Shown here: in pieces, positions 29,804 to 38,433 of the stretch
Layout of the letters: each line of letters opens with the position of its first letter
Position numbering within the stretch: the first letter of the stretch is position 1
Assembly: GCA_027489245.1 (NCBI GenBank)
Contig: JAIYAC010000009.1
Coordinates: forward strand, 1-64,000
Origin: Neisseriaceae bacterium
GTDB taxonomy: Bacteria; Pseudomonadota; Gammaproteobacteria; Burkholderiales; Chromobacteriaceae
DNA: 64,000 nucleotides
Direction of reading: 5' to 3'
Notes under the pieces: generated by a model
What the model saw: the letters and a program-made list of their open reading frames with translations, nothing else
The model's database searches: none
What the model was told of the DNA's origin: nothing
Translations under genes and position numbers: made by a program

Positions 29804-30355
29804 GTGCATTCACTGCTTGCCTTGTCGCGTCTTATCGACACGATCAACGCACGCGTGGGCCGGGCTGCGTCATGGCTCGTGCTTGTCGTCGTGCTCATCA
29901 GCGCCGGAAACGCTGTCGTCCGTAAAGCGTTCGACATCAGCTCCAACGCCTTCCTTGAAATCCAGTGGTATCTGTTCTCGGCCGTATTCCTGCTGGCTGC
30001 TGCCTATACCCTGCAAAAGAACGAACACATCCGCATCGACCTGCTGGCCAGCAAGCTGTCCAAGCGTGGCCAGGCCATTATCGACATTATCGGCACCCTG
30101 CTGTTTCTGTCGCCGGTCTGCGTGATCATCATCATGTATGGCTGGCCCATGTTCATGGACGCCTGGACGAGCGGCGAAATGTCGTCGGACGCCGGCGGCC
30201 TGATTCGCTGGCCGGTCTTCCTGCTGATTCCGGTGGGCTTCTCGCTGCTGCTGGCACAGGGCCTGTCCGAAGTCATCAAGCGCGTGGCTTTCCTGCAAGG
30301 CCTGGTTGCTGACCCTTCCGAAAAAAACACTGACGTTCACAAGGAGCCGGTATGA
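29804..30355 (+). CDS. TRAP transporter small membrane subunit (DctQ/TakQ-like)
   Basis: Four-helix small permease subunit of a tripartite ATP-independent periplasmic transporter, 183 residues. It has the family pattern NAFLEIQWYLFSAVFLLAAAYTLQKNEHIRIDLL. The GTG start follows CAGGAG. It overlaps the large subunit gene (ATGA). The substrate is inferred from the binding-protein gene downstream, which closely resembles the 2-keto-acid receptor TakP of Rhodobacter. Confidence 0.9.
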   Translation: MHSLLALSRLIDTINARVGRAASWLVLVVVLISAGNAVVRKAFDISSNAFLEIQWYLFSAVFLLAAAYTLQKNEHIRIDLLASKLSKRGQAIIDIIGTLLFLSPVCVIIIMYGWPMFMDAWTSGEMSSDAGGLIRWPVFLLIPVGFSLLLAQGLSEVIKRVAFLQGLVADPSEKNTDVHKEPV

Positions 30356-31845
30356 GCCTCGACATGCTAGCCCCCATCATGTTCTGTTCGCTGATCGTCT
30401 TTTTGCTGATCGGCTATCCGGTAGCCTTTGCCCTGGGCGCAGTCGGCCTGCTGTTCAGCTGGATCGGTATCCACTTTGAACTGCTGCGCCCCGAGCTGCT
30501 GCAAGCCCTGCCTAACCAGGTATACGACATCATGCGTAACGATACGCTGCTGGCGATACCGTTCTTCACCTTCATGGGCTTGATACTGGAACGCTCCGGC
30601 ATGGCAGAAGACATGCTGGACACCATCGGCCAACTGTTTGGCTCGGTGCGCGGCGGCCTGGCCTACGCGGTAATCTTTGTCGGCGCGCTGCTGGCCGCCA
30701 CGACCGGCGTGGTCGCCGCCTCGGTGATTTCGATGGGCCTGATCTCGCTACCCATCATGCTGCGCTACGGCTACGACACGCGCATTGCTACCGGCGTGAT
30801 TGCCGCCTCCGGCACCCTGGCACAGATCATTCCGCCGTCGCTGGTGCTGATCGTGCTGGCCGACCAGCTGGGTACCTCGGTAGGTGATATGTACGCTGGT
30901 GCCATGGCACCGGGCCTGCTGCTGTGCCTGTTCTACGCCATCTTTATCTTCCTGATTACCCTGTTCAAACCGCAGTGGGCACCGGCGCTGCCACCGGAGG
31001 CCCGCACCCTGCGCGGCGCACAGCTGGCCAAGCGCGTAGTACTGGTGATGATTCCGCCGCTGCTGCTGATCTTCCTGGTACTGGGTACCATCTTCCTAGG
31101 CATTGCCACCCCTACCGAGGGCGGCGCCATGGGCGCGGTCGGCGCCATCATCCTGGCACTGATGAACAAGCGCCTGGACATGAAGCTGCTGCAACAGGCG
31201 ATGGATTCCACCGTCAAGCTGTCCACCTTCGTGGTATTCATCCTGATCGGTGCCCGTGTATTCCGTATCGCCTTCCTGGGCGTAAACGGTGACCAGTGGG
31301 TAGAGCACCTGCTGACTGGCCTGCCTGGCGGCGCTACCGGCTTCCTGATCGTTGTGAACATCATGGTGTTCTTCCTGGCGTTCTTCCTGGACTTCTTCGA
31401 GATCGCCTTCATTCTGGTGCCGCTGCTGGCCCCGGTAGCACAGAGCCTGGACATCAACCTGATCTGGTTTGGCGTGATCCTGGGGGTGAACATGCAAACC
31501 TCCTTCATGCACCCGCCGTTCGGTTTTGCGCTGTTCTACCTGCGCAGCGTGGCCCCCAAGGAAGTCAAAAGCACGGACATCTACTGGGGTGCTGTGCCCT
31601 ACGTGCTGATCCAGCTGGTGATGGTGGGCTTGCTGATTGCCTTCCCGAAACTGGTGACCGGCTCGCTGCATGAAGAAGTGCAAACCAATGCCGAAGACGC
31701 TGCGGCCATCATGCAACAGATGGATAACGCGCCATCTGCCGAGCTGCCAGCCGAGATCCCGGCAGCCGATGCATCGGCCAGCGAAGCCTCGGCACCGGAT
31801 AGCAGCCAGTCCGACGACCTGCTCAAAGAACTGACAGGCAAATAA
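30352..31845 (+). CDS. TRAP transporter large membrane subunit (DctM/TakM-like)
   Basis: Large permease subunit that couples substrate import to the sodium gradient, 497 residues. About 12 helices cover residues 1-435, with the family motifs GLILERSGMAEDMLDTI, ATTGVVAASVISMGLI and GTLAQIIPPSLVLIVLAD. The last ~60 residues form a soluble Ala/Ser/Glu/Asp-rich tail not needed for the fold and longer than the usual DctM end. It overlaps dctQ. A hairpin separates it from the receptor gene. Confidence 0.93.
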   Translation: MSLDMLAPIMFCSLIVFLLIGYPVAFALGAVGLLFSWIGIHFELLRPELLQALPNQVYDIMRNDTLLAIPFFTFMGLILERSGMAEDMLDTIGQLFGSVRGGLAYAVIFVGALLAATTGVVAASVISMGLISLPIMLRYGYDTRIATGVIAASGTLAQIIPPSLVLIVLADQLGTSVGDMYAGAMAPGLLLCLFYAIFIFLITLFKPQWAPALPPEARTLRGAQLAKRVVLVMIPPLLLIFLVLGTIFLGIATPTEGGAMGAVGAIILALMNKRLDMKLLQQAMDSTVKLSTFVVFILIGARVFRIAFLGVNGDQWVEHLLTGLPGGATGFLIVVNIMVFFLAFFLDFFEIAFILVPLLAPVAQSLDINLIWFGVILGVNMQTSFMHPPFGFALFYLRSVAPKEVKSTDIYWGAVPYVLIQLVMVGLLIAFPKLVTGSLHEEVQTNAEDAAAIMQQMDNAPSAELPAEIPAADASASEASAPDSSQSDDLLKELTGK

Positions 31846-31857
31846 ACCACACAAAAT

Positions 31858-31882
31858 GAGGCGACAGATGTCATGTCGCCTC
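31858..31882 (+). other. Hairpin between takM- and takP-like genes
   Basis: GAGGCGACA and TGTCGCCTC form a perfect 9-bp stem with a 7-base loop and no T run after it. It may stabilise the upstream mRNA end or set the ratio of receptor to permease. It is not a convincing terminator. Confidence 0.5.
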
Positions 31883-31983
31883 TATCGAAACAAGCTGCTG
31901 GACATCGTATCCGGCAACACATAGATTTTCAGGCAAACCACAAAGCCTGAGAGCACAGCAGTACACAACACAAGGAGATCACT

Positions 31984-33072
31984 GTGGAAAGACGCTCGTT
32001 TCTGAAGAAAGCCGGTGCTGCCGGCCTGGCCACCGCAGCAGTGGCCGCCCCGGCACTCGCCAATGACGGCCCTACCGTACGCTGGCGCCTGGCGTCCAGC
32101 TTCCCGAAAAGCCTAGACACCATTTTTGGCGCAGCAGAACAGCTGGGCAAACGCGTCAGCGAGCTGACCGGCGGCAAGTTCCAGATCCGCTCCTTCCCGG
32201 GCGGCGAGATCGTACCGGGCACCCAGGTTCTGGACGCGGTACAGAACGGCACCGTGGAATGCGGCCATACCGCCAGCTACTACTACGTGGGCAAAAACAA
32301 GGCATTTGCGTTTGATACCGCCCTGCCATTCGGCCTGACCTCCCGCCAGCAAAATGCCTGGCTGTACTACGGCGGTGGCATGGCGCTGATGCGCGAGTTC
32401 TTTGCCAAGTACAACGTGGTGAACTTCCCGGGTGGCAACACCGGCACGCAGATGGGTGGCTGGTTCCGTAAAGAAGTGAAATCCCTGGCCGACCTCAAAG
32501 GCCTGAAAATGCGCATTCCGGGCTTTGGTGGCGAGATCATGGCCGCCCTGGGCGCCGTACCGCAAACCCTGGCCGGTGGTGACATCTACCCGGCGCTGGA
32601 AAAAGGCACCATCGACGCTACCGAATGGGTAGGCCCGTACGATGACGAGAAGCTGGGCTTCTACAAAGTCGCCAAGCACTACTACTACCCGGGCTTCTGG
32701 GAGCCGGGCCCGAACCTGTCTTTCTATGTTTCCAAGAAAGAATGGGACAAGCTGCCACCAGCATACAAGGCTGCGTTTGAAGTGGCCGCAGCAGAAGCCA
32801 ACATCAGCATGCAAGCCGAATACGATGCCAAGAACCCGGTGGCACTGGTGAGCCTGCTGCAAAAAGGTACCAAGCTGCACCAGTACCCGGCCGACATCAT
32901 GAAAGCCGCGCAGAAAGCTGCCTTCGAGCTGTACGAGAAGGAAGCCACCACCAACCCGGATTTCAAGAAAATCTATACCGAGTGGAAGAAGTTCCGTACC
33001 TTGCAACACGGCTGGTTCAACCTGGCCGAGAACAAGCTGGAAAACTTCATGTACGCCAACAAGGTGAAATAA
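31984..33072 (+). CDS. TRAP transporter substrate-binding protein, TakP-like
   Basis: Periplasmic receptor, 362 residues, with a Tat-type signal (RRSFLKKAGAAG, cleavage after ALA near residue 26). The sequence follows Rhodobacter TakP closely: WRLASSFPKSLDTIFG, GGNTGTQMGGWFRKE (with the Arg that binds the carboxylate), GGDIYPALEKGTIDATEWVG and DDEKLGFYKVAKHYYYPG. TakP is a dimeric receptor for pyruvate and other 2-keto acids with bound sodium. Specificity here is inferred. AAGGAG precedes the ATG. It has its own terminator. The gene order Q-M-P is unusual next to the common P-Q-M. Confidence 0.92.
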   Translation: MERRSFLKKAGAAGLATAAVAAPALANDGPTVRWRLASSFPKSLDTIFGAAEQLGKRVSELTGGKFQIRSFPGGEIVPGTQVLDAVQNGTVECGHTASYYYVGKNKAFAFDTALPFGLTSRQQNAWLYYGGGMALMREFFAKYNVVNFPGGNTGTQMGGWFRKEVKSLADLKGLKMRIPGFGGEIMAALGAVPQTLAGGDIYPALEKGTIDATEWVGPYDDEKLGFYKVAKHYYYPGFWEPGPNLSFYVSKKEWDKLPPAYKAAFEVAAAEANISMQAEYDAKNPVALVSLLQKGTKLHQYPADIMKAAQKAAFELYEKEATTNPDFKKIYTEWKKFRTLQHGWFNLAENKLENFMYANKVK

Positions 33073-33081
33073 GCCTTGAGC

Positions 33082-33111
33082 AAAAAAAGCCGCGCACTGC
33101 GCGGCTTTTTT
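33082..33111 (+). terminator. Intrinsic terminator of the TRAP operon
   Basis: GCCGCGC and GCGCGGC pair around a 3-base loop, flanked by an A run and a T run, 10 bases after the receptor gene. Confidence 0.9.
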
Positions 33112-33157
33112 CATTTGCCTATACTGGATGGCATACCGGCAAACCAAGGAGCACCCC

Positions 33158-33430
33158 ATGCGCAAGCTTATTCTGGTTCTATGGCCCTCGTTCTTGACCG
33201 CCCTGCTGGCCACCACCTGCTTCTTCTCGGTCTTCGACCCCTACGAACTGGCTCTGCACGGCAAGCAGCTATTCCGCGACGAGCTCAGTGCTTACTCGGT
33301 ATTTTTCCTGTTGGCCTGGTTTTTTGGCGGGCTCAACGGCTTGATATTGCTCCAGCTGAACAAACCGGCCAGAGACATCAACGGCTTTGACGCCCCGCCA
33401 GTTGACCCGGACGCCTACCAGCGCGACTAA
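33158..33430 (+). CDS. Small two-helix membrane protein, unknown
   Basis: 90 residues with two hydrophobic segments (about residues 4-24 and 44-64) joined by a loop containing FDPYEL, and a soluble acidic C-terminus DAPPVDPDAYQRD. AAGGAG lies 8 bases before the ATG, which argues that it is real. I do not recognise a named family. Its stop overlaps by 4 bases the stop of the convergent cupin gene. Confidence 0.75.
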   Translation: MRKLILVLWPSFLTALLATTCFFSVFDPYELALHGKQLFRDELSAYSVFFLLAWFFGGLNGLILLQLNKPARDINGFDAPPVDPDAYQRD

Positions 33431-33795
33431 AGCGCAGCCACCGCCGCCGTCACGATCACGTAGTACTTGCTTACCGGCTCGAGCACACGAAACTCGCCAC
33501 GGAAGCCGGCCGGAATGACCGCCGCCTCACCCGGGCCGAATGTCTCTGCATGCCCCTGCTCGTCCATCAGACAGACGCAGCCGGTGATAATGGCAAAAAA
33601 CTCGTGTTTGTTATCGGCAAAAGCAATACGCCAGGCACCCGTCTCGCACGACCAGATGCCGGCAGCACACACGCCATCTGCGCTGTCATAGACCGGCCAG
33701 GTATGCCGCAACGGGTTACCTGCCACCAGGCGCTGCGGATTGGGCCGGTCTTGTTGCGGCACGATATTCTGCTGGCTGATACGAACAATTTTCAT
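33427..33795 (-). CDS. Cupin domain protein (DUF861-like)
   Basis: 122 residues, single-domain cupin. The barrel shows GIWSCETGAWRIAFADNKHEFFAIITGCVCLMDEQG and then FGPGEAAVIPAGFRGEF, matching the (S)-ureidoglycine aminohydrolase/DUF861 type in which the metal ligands are partly degenerate (the first motif keeps only one His/Glu pair). GGGAGA precedes the ATG. Many such proteins sit beside transporters; here the next gene upstream on the same strand is an NSS symporter, separated by a terminator. Substrate unknown. Confidence 0.8.
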   Translation of the reverse strand: MKIVRISQQNIVPQQDRPNPQRLVAGNPLRHTWPVYDSADGVCAAGIWSCETGAWRIAFADNKHEFFAIITGCVCLMDEQGHAETFGPGEAAVIPAGFRGEFRVLEPVSKYYVIVTAAVAAL

Positions 33796-33810
33796 GACAT
33801 CTCCCGACAT

Positions 33811-33850
33811 AAACAAAAAGGTTGGCCGCACACTGCGGCCAACCTTGTTT
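33811..33850 (-). terminator. NSS symporter terminator made of two TGCGGCCAAC words
   Basis: On the minus strand AAGGTTGGCCGCA and TGCGGCCAACCTT form a 13-bp stem around a 3-base loop and are followed by TTTTTGTTT. This inverted pair of the dispersed word is itself a good intrinsic terminator, about 25 bases past the symporter stop. Confidence 0.88.
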
Positions 33851-33869
33851 CAGTGACAACACCGCAGGG

Positions 33870-35258
33870 TTACAGCAAGCCCAGACCCTTCAGCATCACC
33901 AGCAAGATCAGCAGCGGGGTCACACACTTCAACAGCACGTACAGGCCGGCCACTACCTTGCCATTGGCCAGTCGGCCGTCATTGCTTAGCGCTGCGGCCA
34001 TATTACCCTTACCCCACACCCAGGCCACGAACAGGCAGATGAAAATACCGCCCAGCGGCATCAGGATGTACGACGAGATATAGTCAAACAGGTCGAAGAA
34101 GGTCATGCCGAACGGTTTGACGTCAGCCAGCAGGCTATTGGACAGCGCGCAGGTCGCACCAATCAGCGCCAGCAGCAGCAGGTTGATCAGCGTGGCTTTC
34201 TTGCGCGATACACCCAGGCGGCCTGCCATCACCGATACCGGCACTTCCAGAATCGACAGCATGGCACCGGTAGCGGCCACTGCAGCCAGCACAAAGAACA
34301 GCACCATGAACAGGTGGCCCATCGGCATACTGGCAAACACCGCCGGAATGGTGATGAACAACAGCGATGGACCGGCCTCCGGCTTGAAGCCAAAGCTGAA
34401 CACCGCGGGGAAGATGGCAATACCGGCCAGCATGGACACAAACAAGTCGGCACTCATGACACGCAGCGTGGTGGCAGGAATGTTCTGGTCGTCACGGAAA
34501 TAGCTGCCATAAGTCATCATGGTACCCATGCCGATAGACAGCTTGAAGAAAGCCAAGCCCATGGCCACCAGCACCACCTCGCCAGTGATCTTGCTCCAGT
34601 CAGGGGTAAACAGGAACGACAGGCCCGCCATGGCGCCCGGCAGCATCAGGCTACGCGCACAAATCACCAGCAGCAGCAAGAACAGCACCGGCATCAGTTT
34701 TTTGGTAACCGCCTCGATACCTTTGGCCACGCCCATCAGCAAAATGCCGCCAATCATCAGCAGCACGGCCCACTGCCACAGCAGCGACTGCACCGGGTCG
34801 CTGATCAGGGCGCCAAACGCCGCCGACGTGACCGCCGGGTCGCTGGACAGAATCTCGCCGCGCAGCGCCTTGAACACGTAGGCAAATACCCAGGCAGCCA
34901 CTTCGGAATAAAACGACATGATCAGAAAAGCGGCAATCACCCCAAAGCCGCCAATCAGCCACCATGGCTGACCGGCAGGCGCCAGGGTACGCAAGGTGGT
35001 CACCGCATCGGCTTTGGCCTTACGGCCCAGCATGATCTCGGCAATCATCACCGGCAGGCCTACCAGCAGGGTAGCCAGTACGTATACCACCAGAAAGCTG
35101 GCACCACCGTTGGCGCCGGTAACGTAAGGAAACTTCCAGATATTACCCAGCCCCACTGCTGAGCCCAGCGTTGCGGCCAGCACGCCAAAGCTGGAGGTAA
35201 AGGCGTCCCGGCTATTGCCCGCAGTCTGTTGTGCTGCGGGTCTTGTTTCGTTTTTCAT
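33870..35258 (-). CDS. Sodium-dependent transporter, NSS family
   Basis: Secondary transporter of the neurotransmitter:sodium symporter family, 462 residues with 11-12 helices. The N-terminal signature GSAVGLGNIWKFPYVTGANGGASFLVVY (helix 1 with the sodium/substrate site, read in pieces) is clear. Bacterial members carry amino acids (LeuT, TnaT, MhsT). A substrate for this one cannot be told from sequence. A window-word terminator lies downstream and argE lies upstream in the same direction. Confidence 0.92.
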   Translation of the reverse strand: MKNETRPAAQQTAGNSRDAFTSSFGVLAATLGSAVGLGNIWKFPYVTGANGGASFLVVYVLATLLVGLPVMIAEIMLGRKAKADAVTTLRTLAPAGQPWWLIGGFGVIAAFLIMSFYSEVAAWVFAYVFKALRGEILSSDPAVTSAAFGALISDPVQSLLWQWAVLLMIGGILLMGVAKGIEAVTKKLMPVLFLLLLVICARSLMLPGAMAGLSFLFTPDWSKITGEVVLVAMGLAFFKLSIGMGTMMTYGSYFRDDQNIPATTLRVMSADLFVSMLAGIAIFPAVFSFGFKPEAGPSLLFITIPAVFASMPMGHLFMVLFFVLAAVAATGAMLSILEVPVSVMAGRLGVSRKKATLINLLLLALIGATCALSNSLLADVKPFGMTFFDLFDYISSYILMPLGGIFICLFVAWVWGKGNMAAALSNDGRLANGKVVAGLYVLLKCVTPLLILLVMLKGLGLL

Positions 35259-35287
35259 ATGCGGTCCAACGTCAAAACCAATAACAA

Positions 35288-35314
35288 ACCCGCCCTGCTT
35301 GTGACAGGGCGGGT
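35288..35314 (-). terminator. Possible argE terminator
   Basis: ACCCGCCCTG and CAGGGCGGGT form a perfect 10-bp stem with a 7-base loop. On the minus strand it is followed by TTTGTTAT. It lies between argE and the NSS gene. Confidence 0.7.
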
Positions 35315-35385
35315 ACTCGGCCCCTTATTCGGGAGCAGGGATTCTGAGGCTGGACGCGTCGGGCGTAAAGTAGTTTACCGCCGCC

Positions 35386-36558
35386 TTATGCCTGTTTCAG
35401 GCGCAAGAACAGCTGATCCAGCCAGGCATCGCAAGCCGCTAGCTGCGCCTGGCTGACAAACTCATCCGGGCGGTGCGCCTGCTCGATCGAGCCAGGCCCG
35501 CACACCACGCACGGCATGCCTGCCTCATGAAAGCGGCCAGCCTCGGTGGTATAGGCCACCGCATCGTGGCTGCAGCCATGGCATAGCGCTTCGACGTGGC
35601 GGGTAATTTCGCTACCCGGCGAATATTCAAACGGCGGACAATTCACCAGGGCTTCAAACTGGATATCCGCCTCGGGTGCGACCTGCCGCATCTCTGCCAG
35701 CAAGACTTGCGCATAGTCTTTGACGGATGCCACAAAGCGCTCATGCTGGTCGCCCGGCAACCAACGCATCTCGAACACGAATTCGCAGTCTTTGGGCACA
35801 ATGTTGGCCGCATTGCCCCCTTTGATCAGCCCGGTTTGCAGCGTGGCAAACGGCACATCGTATAGCGGATGACGGCTGCCAAATGACTGTTCGGTATCGG
35901 CCAGCTTGCGGATATGCGTTACCAGCCGTGCCGCATACTCGATGGCGTTCACCCCCTGGGGGGTCAGCGACGAATGCGCCGCACGGCCACGCACGTGCAC
36001 GCGGTAGTGGGCGATGCCCTTATGCGCAATCACCGGGCGCATCATGGTAGGCTCGCCGATAATGCAGCCTGCCACTGGTACCTGGCGCGCAATCAGGTCA
36101 TCGATGAGCCGCCCCACCCCCAGGCAACCGATTTCTTCATCATACGACAGCGCAATGCCCAGGCTGCGCGTCATGCCCACACCCGCCTGAAGCTGCTGCC
36201 AGCGCGGCACGGCAGCCAGCACGCAGGCGATAAAACCCTTCATATCGGCACTGCCACGGCCATATACCAGGCCCTCGCGCACCGTCATCTCGAAAGGCGG
36301 ATAGTGCCAGTGCTGGCCATCCACCGGCACCACGTCGGTATGCCCCGACAGCACCACGGCGGGCAGCGCCGGGTCACCCAGATGCGCAAACAGGTTCGCC
36401 TTGGTTTTTTCATCATTAAATGTGAGCGTACTCGCCACACCATACTGCTCAAGCCAGCTTGCTACCCACTGAATAAGTGCCAGGTTCGAGTCGCGGCTGG
36501 TAGTGTCAAACGATAACAATCGGGACAGGATCGCTTCGGTATGGGGCAGACAGGTCAT
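35386..36558 (-). CDS. argE: Acetylornithine deacetylase
   Basis: Arginine biosynthesis: hydrolyses N2-acetylornithine to ornithine. The 390-residue M20 metallohydrolase has the zinc ligands in SGHTDVVPVDG (His, with the catalytic Asp), the bridging Asp in GRGSADMKGF, and the catalytic Glu in SYDEEIGCLG. The length and the TKANLFA segment favour ArgE over DapE. The presence of argE implies a linear arginine route, although betaproteobacteria often recycle acetyl groups with ArgJ; other N-acyl substrates are possible. It is divergent from ffs. Confidence 0.9.
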   Translation of the reverse strand: MTCLPHTEAILSRLLSFDTTSRDSNLALIQWVASWLEQYGVASTLTFNDEKTKANLFAHLGDPALPAVVLSGHTDVVPVDGQHWHYPPFEMTVREGLVYGRGSADMKGFIACVLAAVPRWQQLQAGVGMTRSLGIALSYDEEIGCLGVGRLIDDLIARQVPVAGCIIGEPTMMRPVIAHKGIAHYRVHVRGRAAHSSLTPQGVNAIEYAARLVTHIRKLADTEQSFGSRHPLYDVPFATLQTGLIKGGNAANIVPKDCEFVFEMRWLPGDQHERFVASVKDYAQVLLAEMRQVAPEADIQFEALVNCPPFEYSPGSEITRHVEALCHGCSHDAVAYTTEAGRFHEAGMPCVVCGPGSIEQAHRPDEFVSQAQLAACDAWLDQLFLRLKQA

Positions 36559-36664
36559 GACGGGTGCCTTTCAACAATGGTGTGCTATGGGCAGCATACC
36601 CAATTGCTAGCAGCATGCAAACCTCGTCAGACTGGGTTTTTCGGCTAAAAAACCCGCGCCAGGC

Positions 36665-36693
36665 TTGGCAGACAGGCTTAAGGCATGTATTAT
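36665..36693 (+). promoter_or_regulatory. Promoter of ffs
   Basis: TTGGCA (36665-36670) and TATTAT (36688-36693) are spaced by 17 bases, a near-consensus sigma-70 promoter ending about 10 bases before the SRP RNA. Confidence 0.8.
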
Positions 36694-36702
36694 GCGTTCT
36701 CT

Positions 36703-36804
36703 CTATGGCGGGCCCCCCCGCATTGTACGGTAGCCAACCTGGTCAGGTCCGGAAGGAAGCAGCCACAGCTATTCAGTGCAAGTGCCGGGGTTCAGGCTCG
36801 CCAC
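36703..36804 (+). ncRNA. ffs: Signal recognition particle RNA (4.5S)
   Basis: The conserved SRP apical domain GGTCAGGTCCGGAAGGAAGC followed by AGCC is present, and the 5' GGCGGG pairs with the 3' CTCGCC to close a single long hairpin. This is the small bacterial SRP RNA, which binds Ffh and targets ribosomes to the membrane. Exact ends are estimated from the pairing. Confidence 0.96.
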
Positions 36805-37037
36805 CCCTCCCCCTCGCATTACCCGTTCCTCTGCTTCACAAATTTTGATTGAACTAAATTTGTTGATCAAAATCTATTGACAATCCCTAGAGCATTTTTC
36901 TTTTGATCGCTTAAAAATACTGCTATCATATGCAGTACATAAAGGGACTCGGCAATGACCTTGTTCCATAGTTTCATCTTTAAAACGTCACCCGGATAGC
37001 ATCCGGATCCCTGAATTGAACAGAAGCGAGGAACGCT

Positions 37038-37364
37038 ATGAAACTGTTTGACAAAATCGCCAATCCACGTGAAATCCGCCGCAAACTGGGCCTGAACCAG
37101 CAAGAATTCTGGAGCCGTATTGGCGTTACCCAGTCTGGCGGCAGCCGCTACGAAAGCGGCCGCAACATGCCTAAGCCAGTACGCGAGCTGCTGCGTCTGG
37201 TACATGTTGAACAAATCGACCTGACCAAAGTACGTCGCGAAGATTTCGAAATCGTGGAATACCTCAAAGAGACCCACCCTGACCTGTACAAGAGCCTGCG
37301 CAAAGCCGTACGTGCCCGTATGGATGCCCAGACCGAAGGCAGCGCAGACACTGCCGAAGCCTAA
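37038..37364 (+). CDS. Helix-turn-helix protein, XRE-like
   Basis: 108 residues. The N-terminal HTH (IRRKLGLNQQEFWSRIGVTQSGGSRYESGRNMPKPV) is an XRE/Cro-type fold of about 60 residues. The C-terminus ends in a basic helix (SLRKAVRARMDAQ) and an acidic tail. GAGG precedes the ATG. It is a single-gene unit between ffs and uspA with an AT-rich upstream region of about 200 bases. The target and ligand are unknown. No toxin-like partner is adjacent, which argues against a toxin-antitoxin pair. Confidence 0.85.
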   Translation: MKLFDKIANPREIRRKLGLNQQEFWSRIGVTQSGGSRYESGRNMPKPVRELLRLVHVEQIDLTKVRREDFEIVEYLKETHPDLYKSLRKAVRARMDAQTEGSADTAEA

Positions 37365-37377
37365 GCGTCAGCACATG

Positions 37378-37410
37378 AAAACCCCGGCCAGCTGGCCGGG
37401 GTTTTTTTAT
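37378..37410. terminator. Bidirectional intrinsic terminator
   Basis: CCCCGGCC and GGCCGGGG pair around a 4-base loop with an A run on one side and T7 on the other. It lies between the convergent HTH and uspA genes. Confidence 0.9.
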
Positions 37411-37424
37411 GGCAGACAAACCAG

Positions 37425-37877
37425 TCAGTCATCGCCCGGGTTGCGCACCAACAGCACCGGCACATCCGCCTGCTTCAGCACACCTTCTGCCACACTACCC
37501 ATCAGCAAGTGCAGCAAGCCTCCCAGGCCGTGCGTGCCCATCACCATCAGATCAGCCCCCCAGCTATTGGCATCTTCCACAATCACGCTGGCAATACGGT
37601 CACCCCAGCTTTCCAGAATATGCGTTTCCGCCGAGAGCCCCTGCGCCACCACTTTGGCATGACATGCGGCCAACACCTGCTCGCCAGCCTGCTTGATGGC
37701 ACCTTGCAGCTCTGCCGCATCCAGAAACTCGGCACCACCCCAGCCAAATTGTGCCAGATCGACCACATGCACCAGACGCAAGGCCGCCCCCACCTCTTTC
37801 GCCAGCTTGCACCCCTCTGCCAGCGCCAGCGCGGATGTGGTGCTGTCGTCTACCGGAATATAAATTCGCTGATACAT
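37425..37877 (-). CDS. Universal stress protein
   Basis: UspA-family protein of 150 residues, cytoplasmic. It begins MYQRIYIPVDDSTTSALAL and carries the ATP-binding motif MGTHGLGGLLHLLMGSVAEGVL (about residues 118-140), of the G-2x-G-9x-G(S/T) type. This suggests the ATP-binding subclass like MJ0577. Usp proteins accumulate in growth arrest and stress; the specific role is unknown. Confidence 0.9.
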   Translation of the reverse strand: MYQRIYIPVDDSTTSALALAEGCKLAKEVGAALRLVHVVDLAQFGWGGAEFLDAAELQGAIKQAGEQVLAACHAKVVAQGLSAETHILESWGDRIASVIVEDANSWGADLMVMGTHGLGGLLHLLMGSVAEGVLKQADVPVLLVRNPGDD

Positions 37878-37986
37878 ATGCCCTCCTGTCTCACGTGTTA
37901 TTCAAGTCTAGCGCAAGCCATCACATAGGCATTGATAAAGATTAACAGCAAGCGCAGTATTAGATCATTGGAATAAGGACAAGCGC

Positions 37987-38433
37987 ATGGCTCGCATCGT
38001 ACTAGATTTACCGCAAAGCATAGTGTTCCGCACCGAACTGTCCGTCGCCATTGCCGACATCAACTACGGTGGGCACATGGGCAACGACGCCGCGTTGCGC
38101 CTGGCACACGAAGTACGCTTGCGCTGGCTCAAATCTCTCGATTACACCGAGCTAAATATCGAAGGCTTCGGTATTATCGTTAGCGACGCTGCGGTAATGT
38201 ACAAGGCAGAAGTGTTTCATGGCGACGTGCTGCGCTTCGAGCTAGGCTTGGCAGACCATAACCGCTACGGCTTTGACATCGTTTACATCGCCAGCAACAC
38301 CCGGACACAACAAGAAACACTACGCATCAAAACTGGTGTGGTGTTTTTTGACTATCAACAACGAAAAGTCTCCCCGGCCCCCATGGCATTCACAGCCCGG
38401 CTGGCGGCACACGAAAAAGGAAACGCGCCATGA
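37987..38433 (+). CDS. Hotdog-fold thioesterase
   Basis: 148 residues, 4-hydroxybenzoyl-CoA thioesterase-like. The N-terminal motif VAIADINYGGHMGNDAAL resembles the family active-site region (Asp-x-x-x-x-x-x-Gly-His). AAGGACAA precedes the ATG. It overlaps the TerB-like gene (ATGA), so the two are coupled. The physiological acyl-CoA is unknown. The protein differs from the YciA-type thioesterase of the fad block in both motif and sequence. Confidence 0.83.
   Translation: MARIVLDLPQSIVFRTELSVAIADINYGGHMGNDAALRLAHEVRLRWLKSLDYTELNIEGFGIIVSDAAVMYKAEVFHGDVLRFELGLADHNRYGFDIVYIASNTRTQQETLRIKTGVVFFDYQQRKVSPAPMAFTARLAAHEKGNAP

Noticed and set aside
37038..37410. HTH gene as the antitoxin of a toxin-antitoxin pair
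   Set aside because: No small toxin-like gene overlaps or adjoins it. It ends in a terminator and stands alone.
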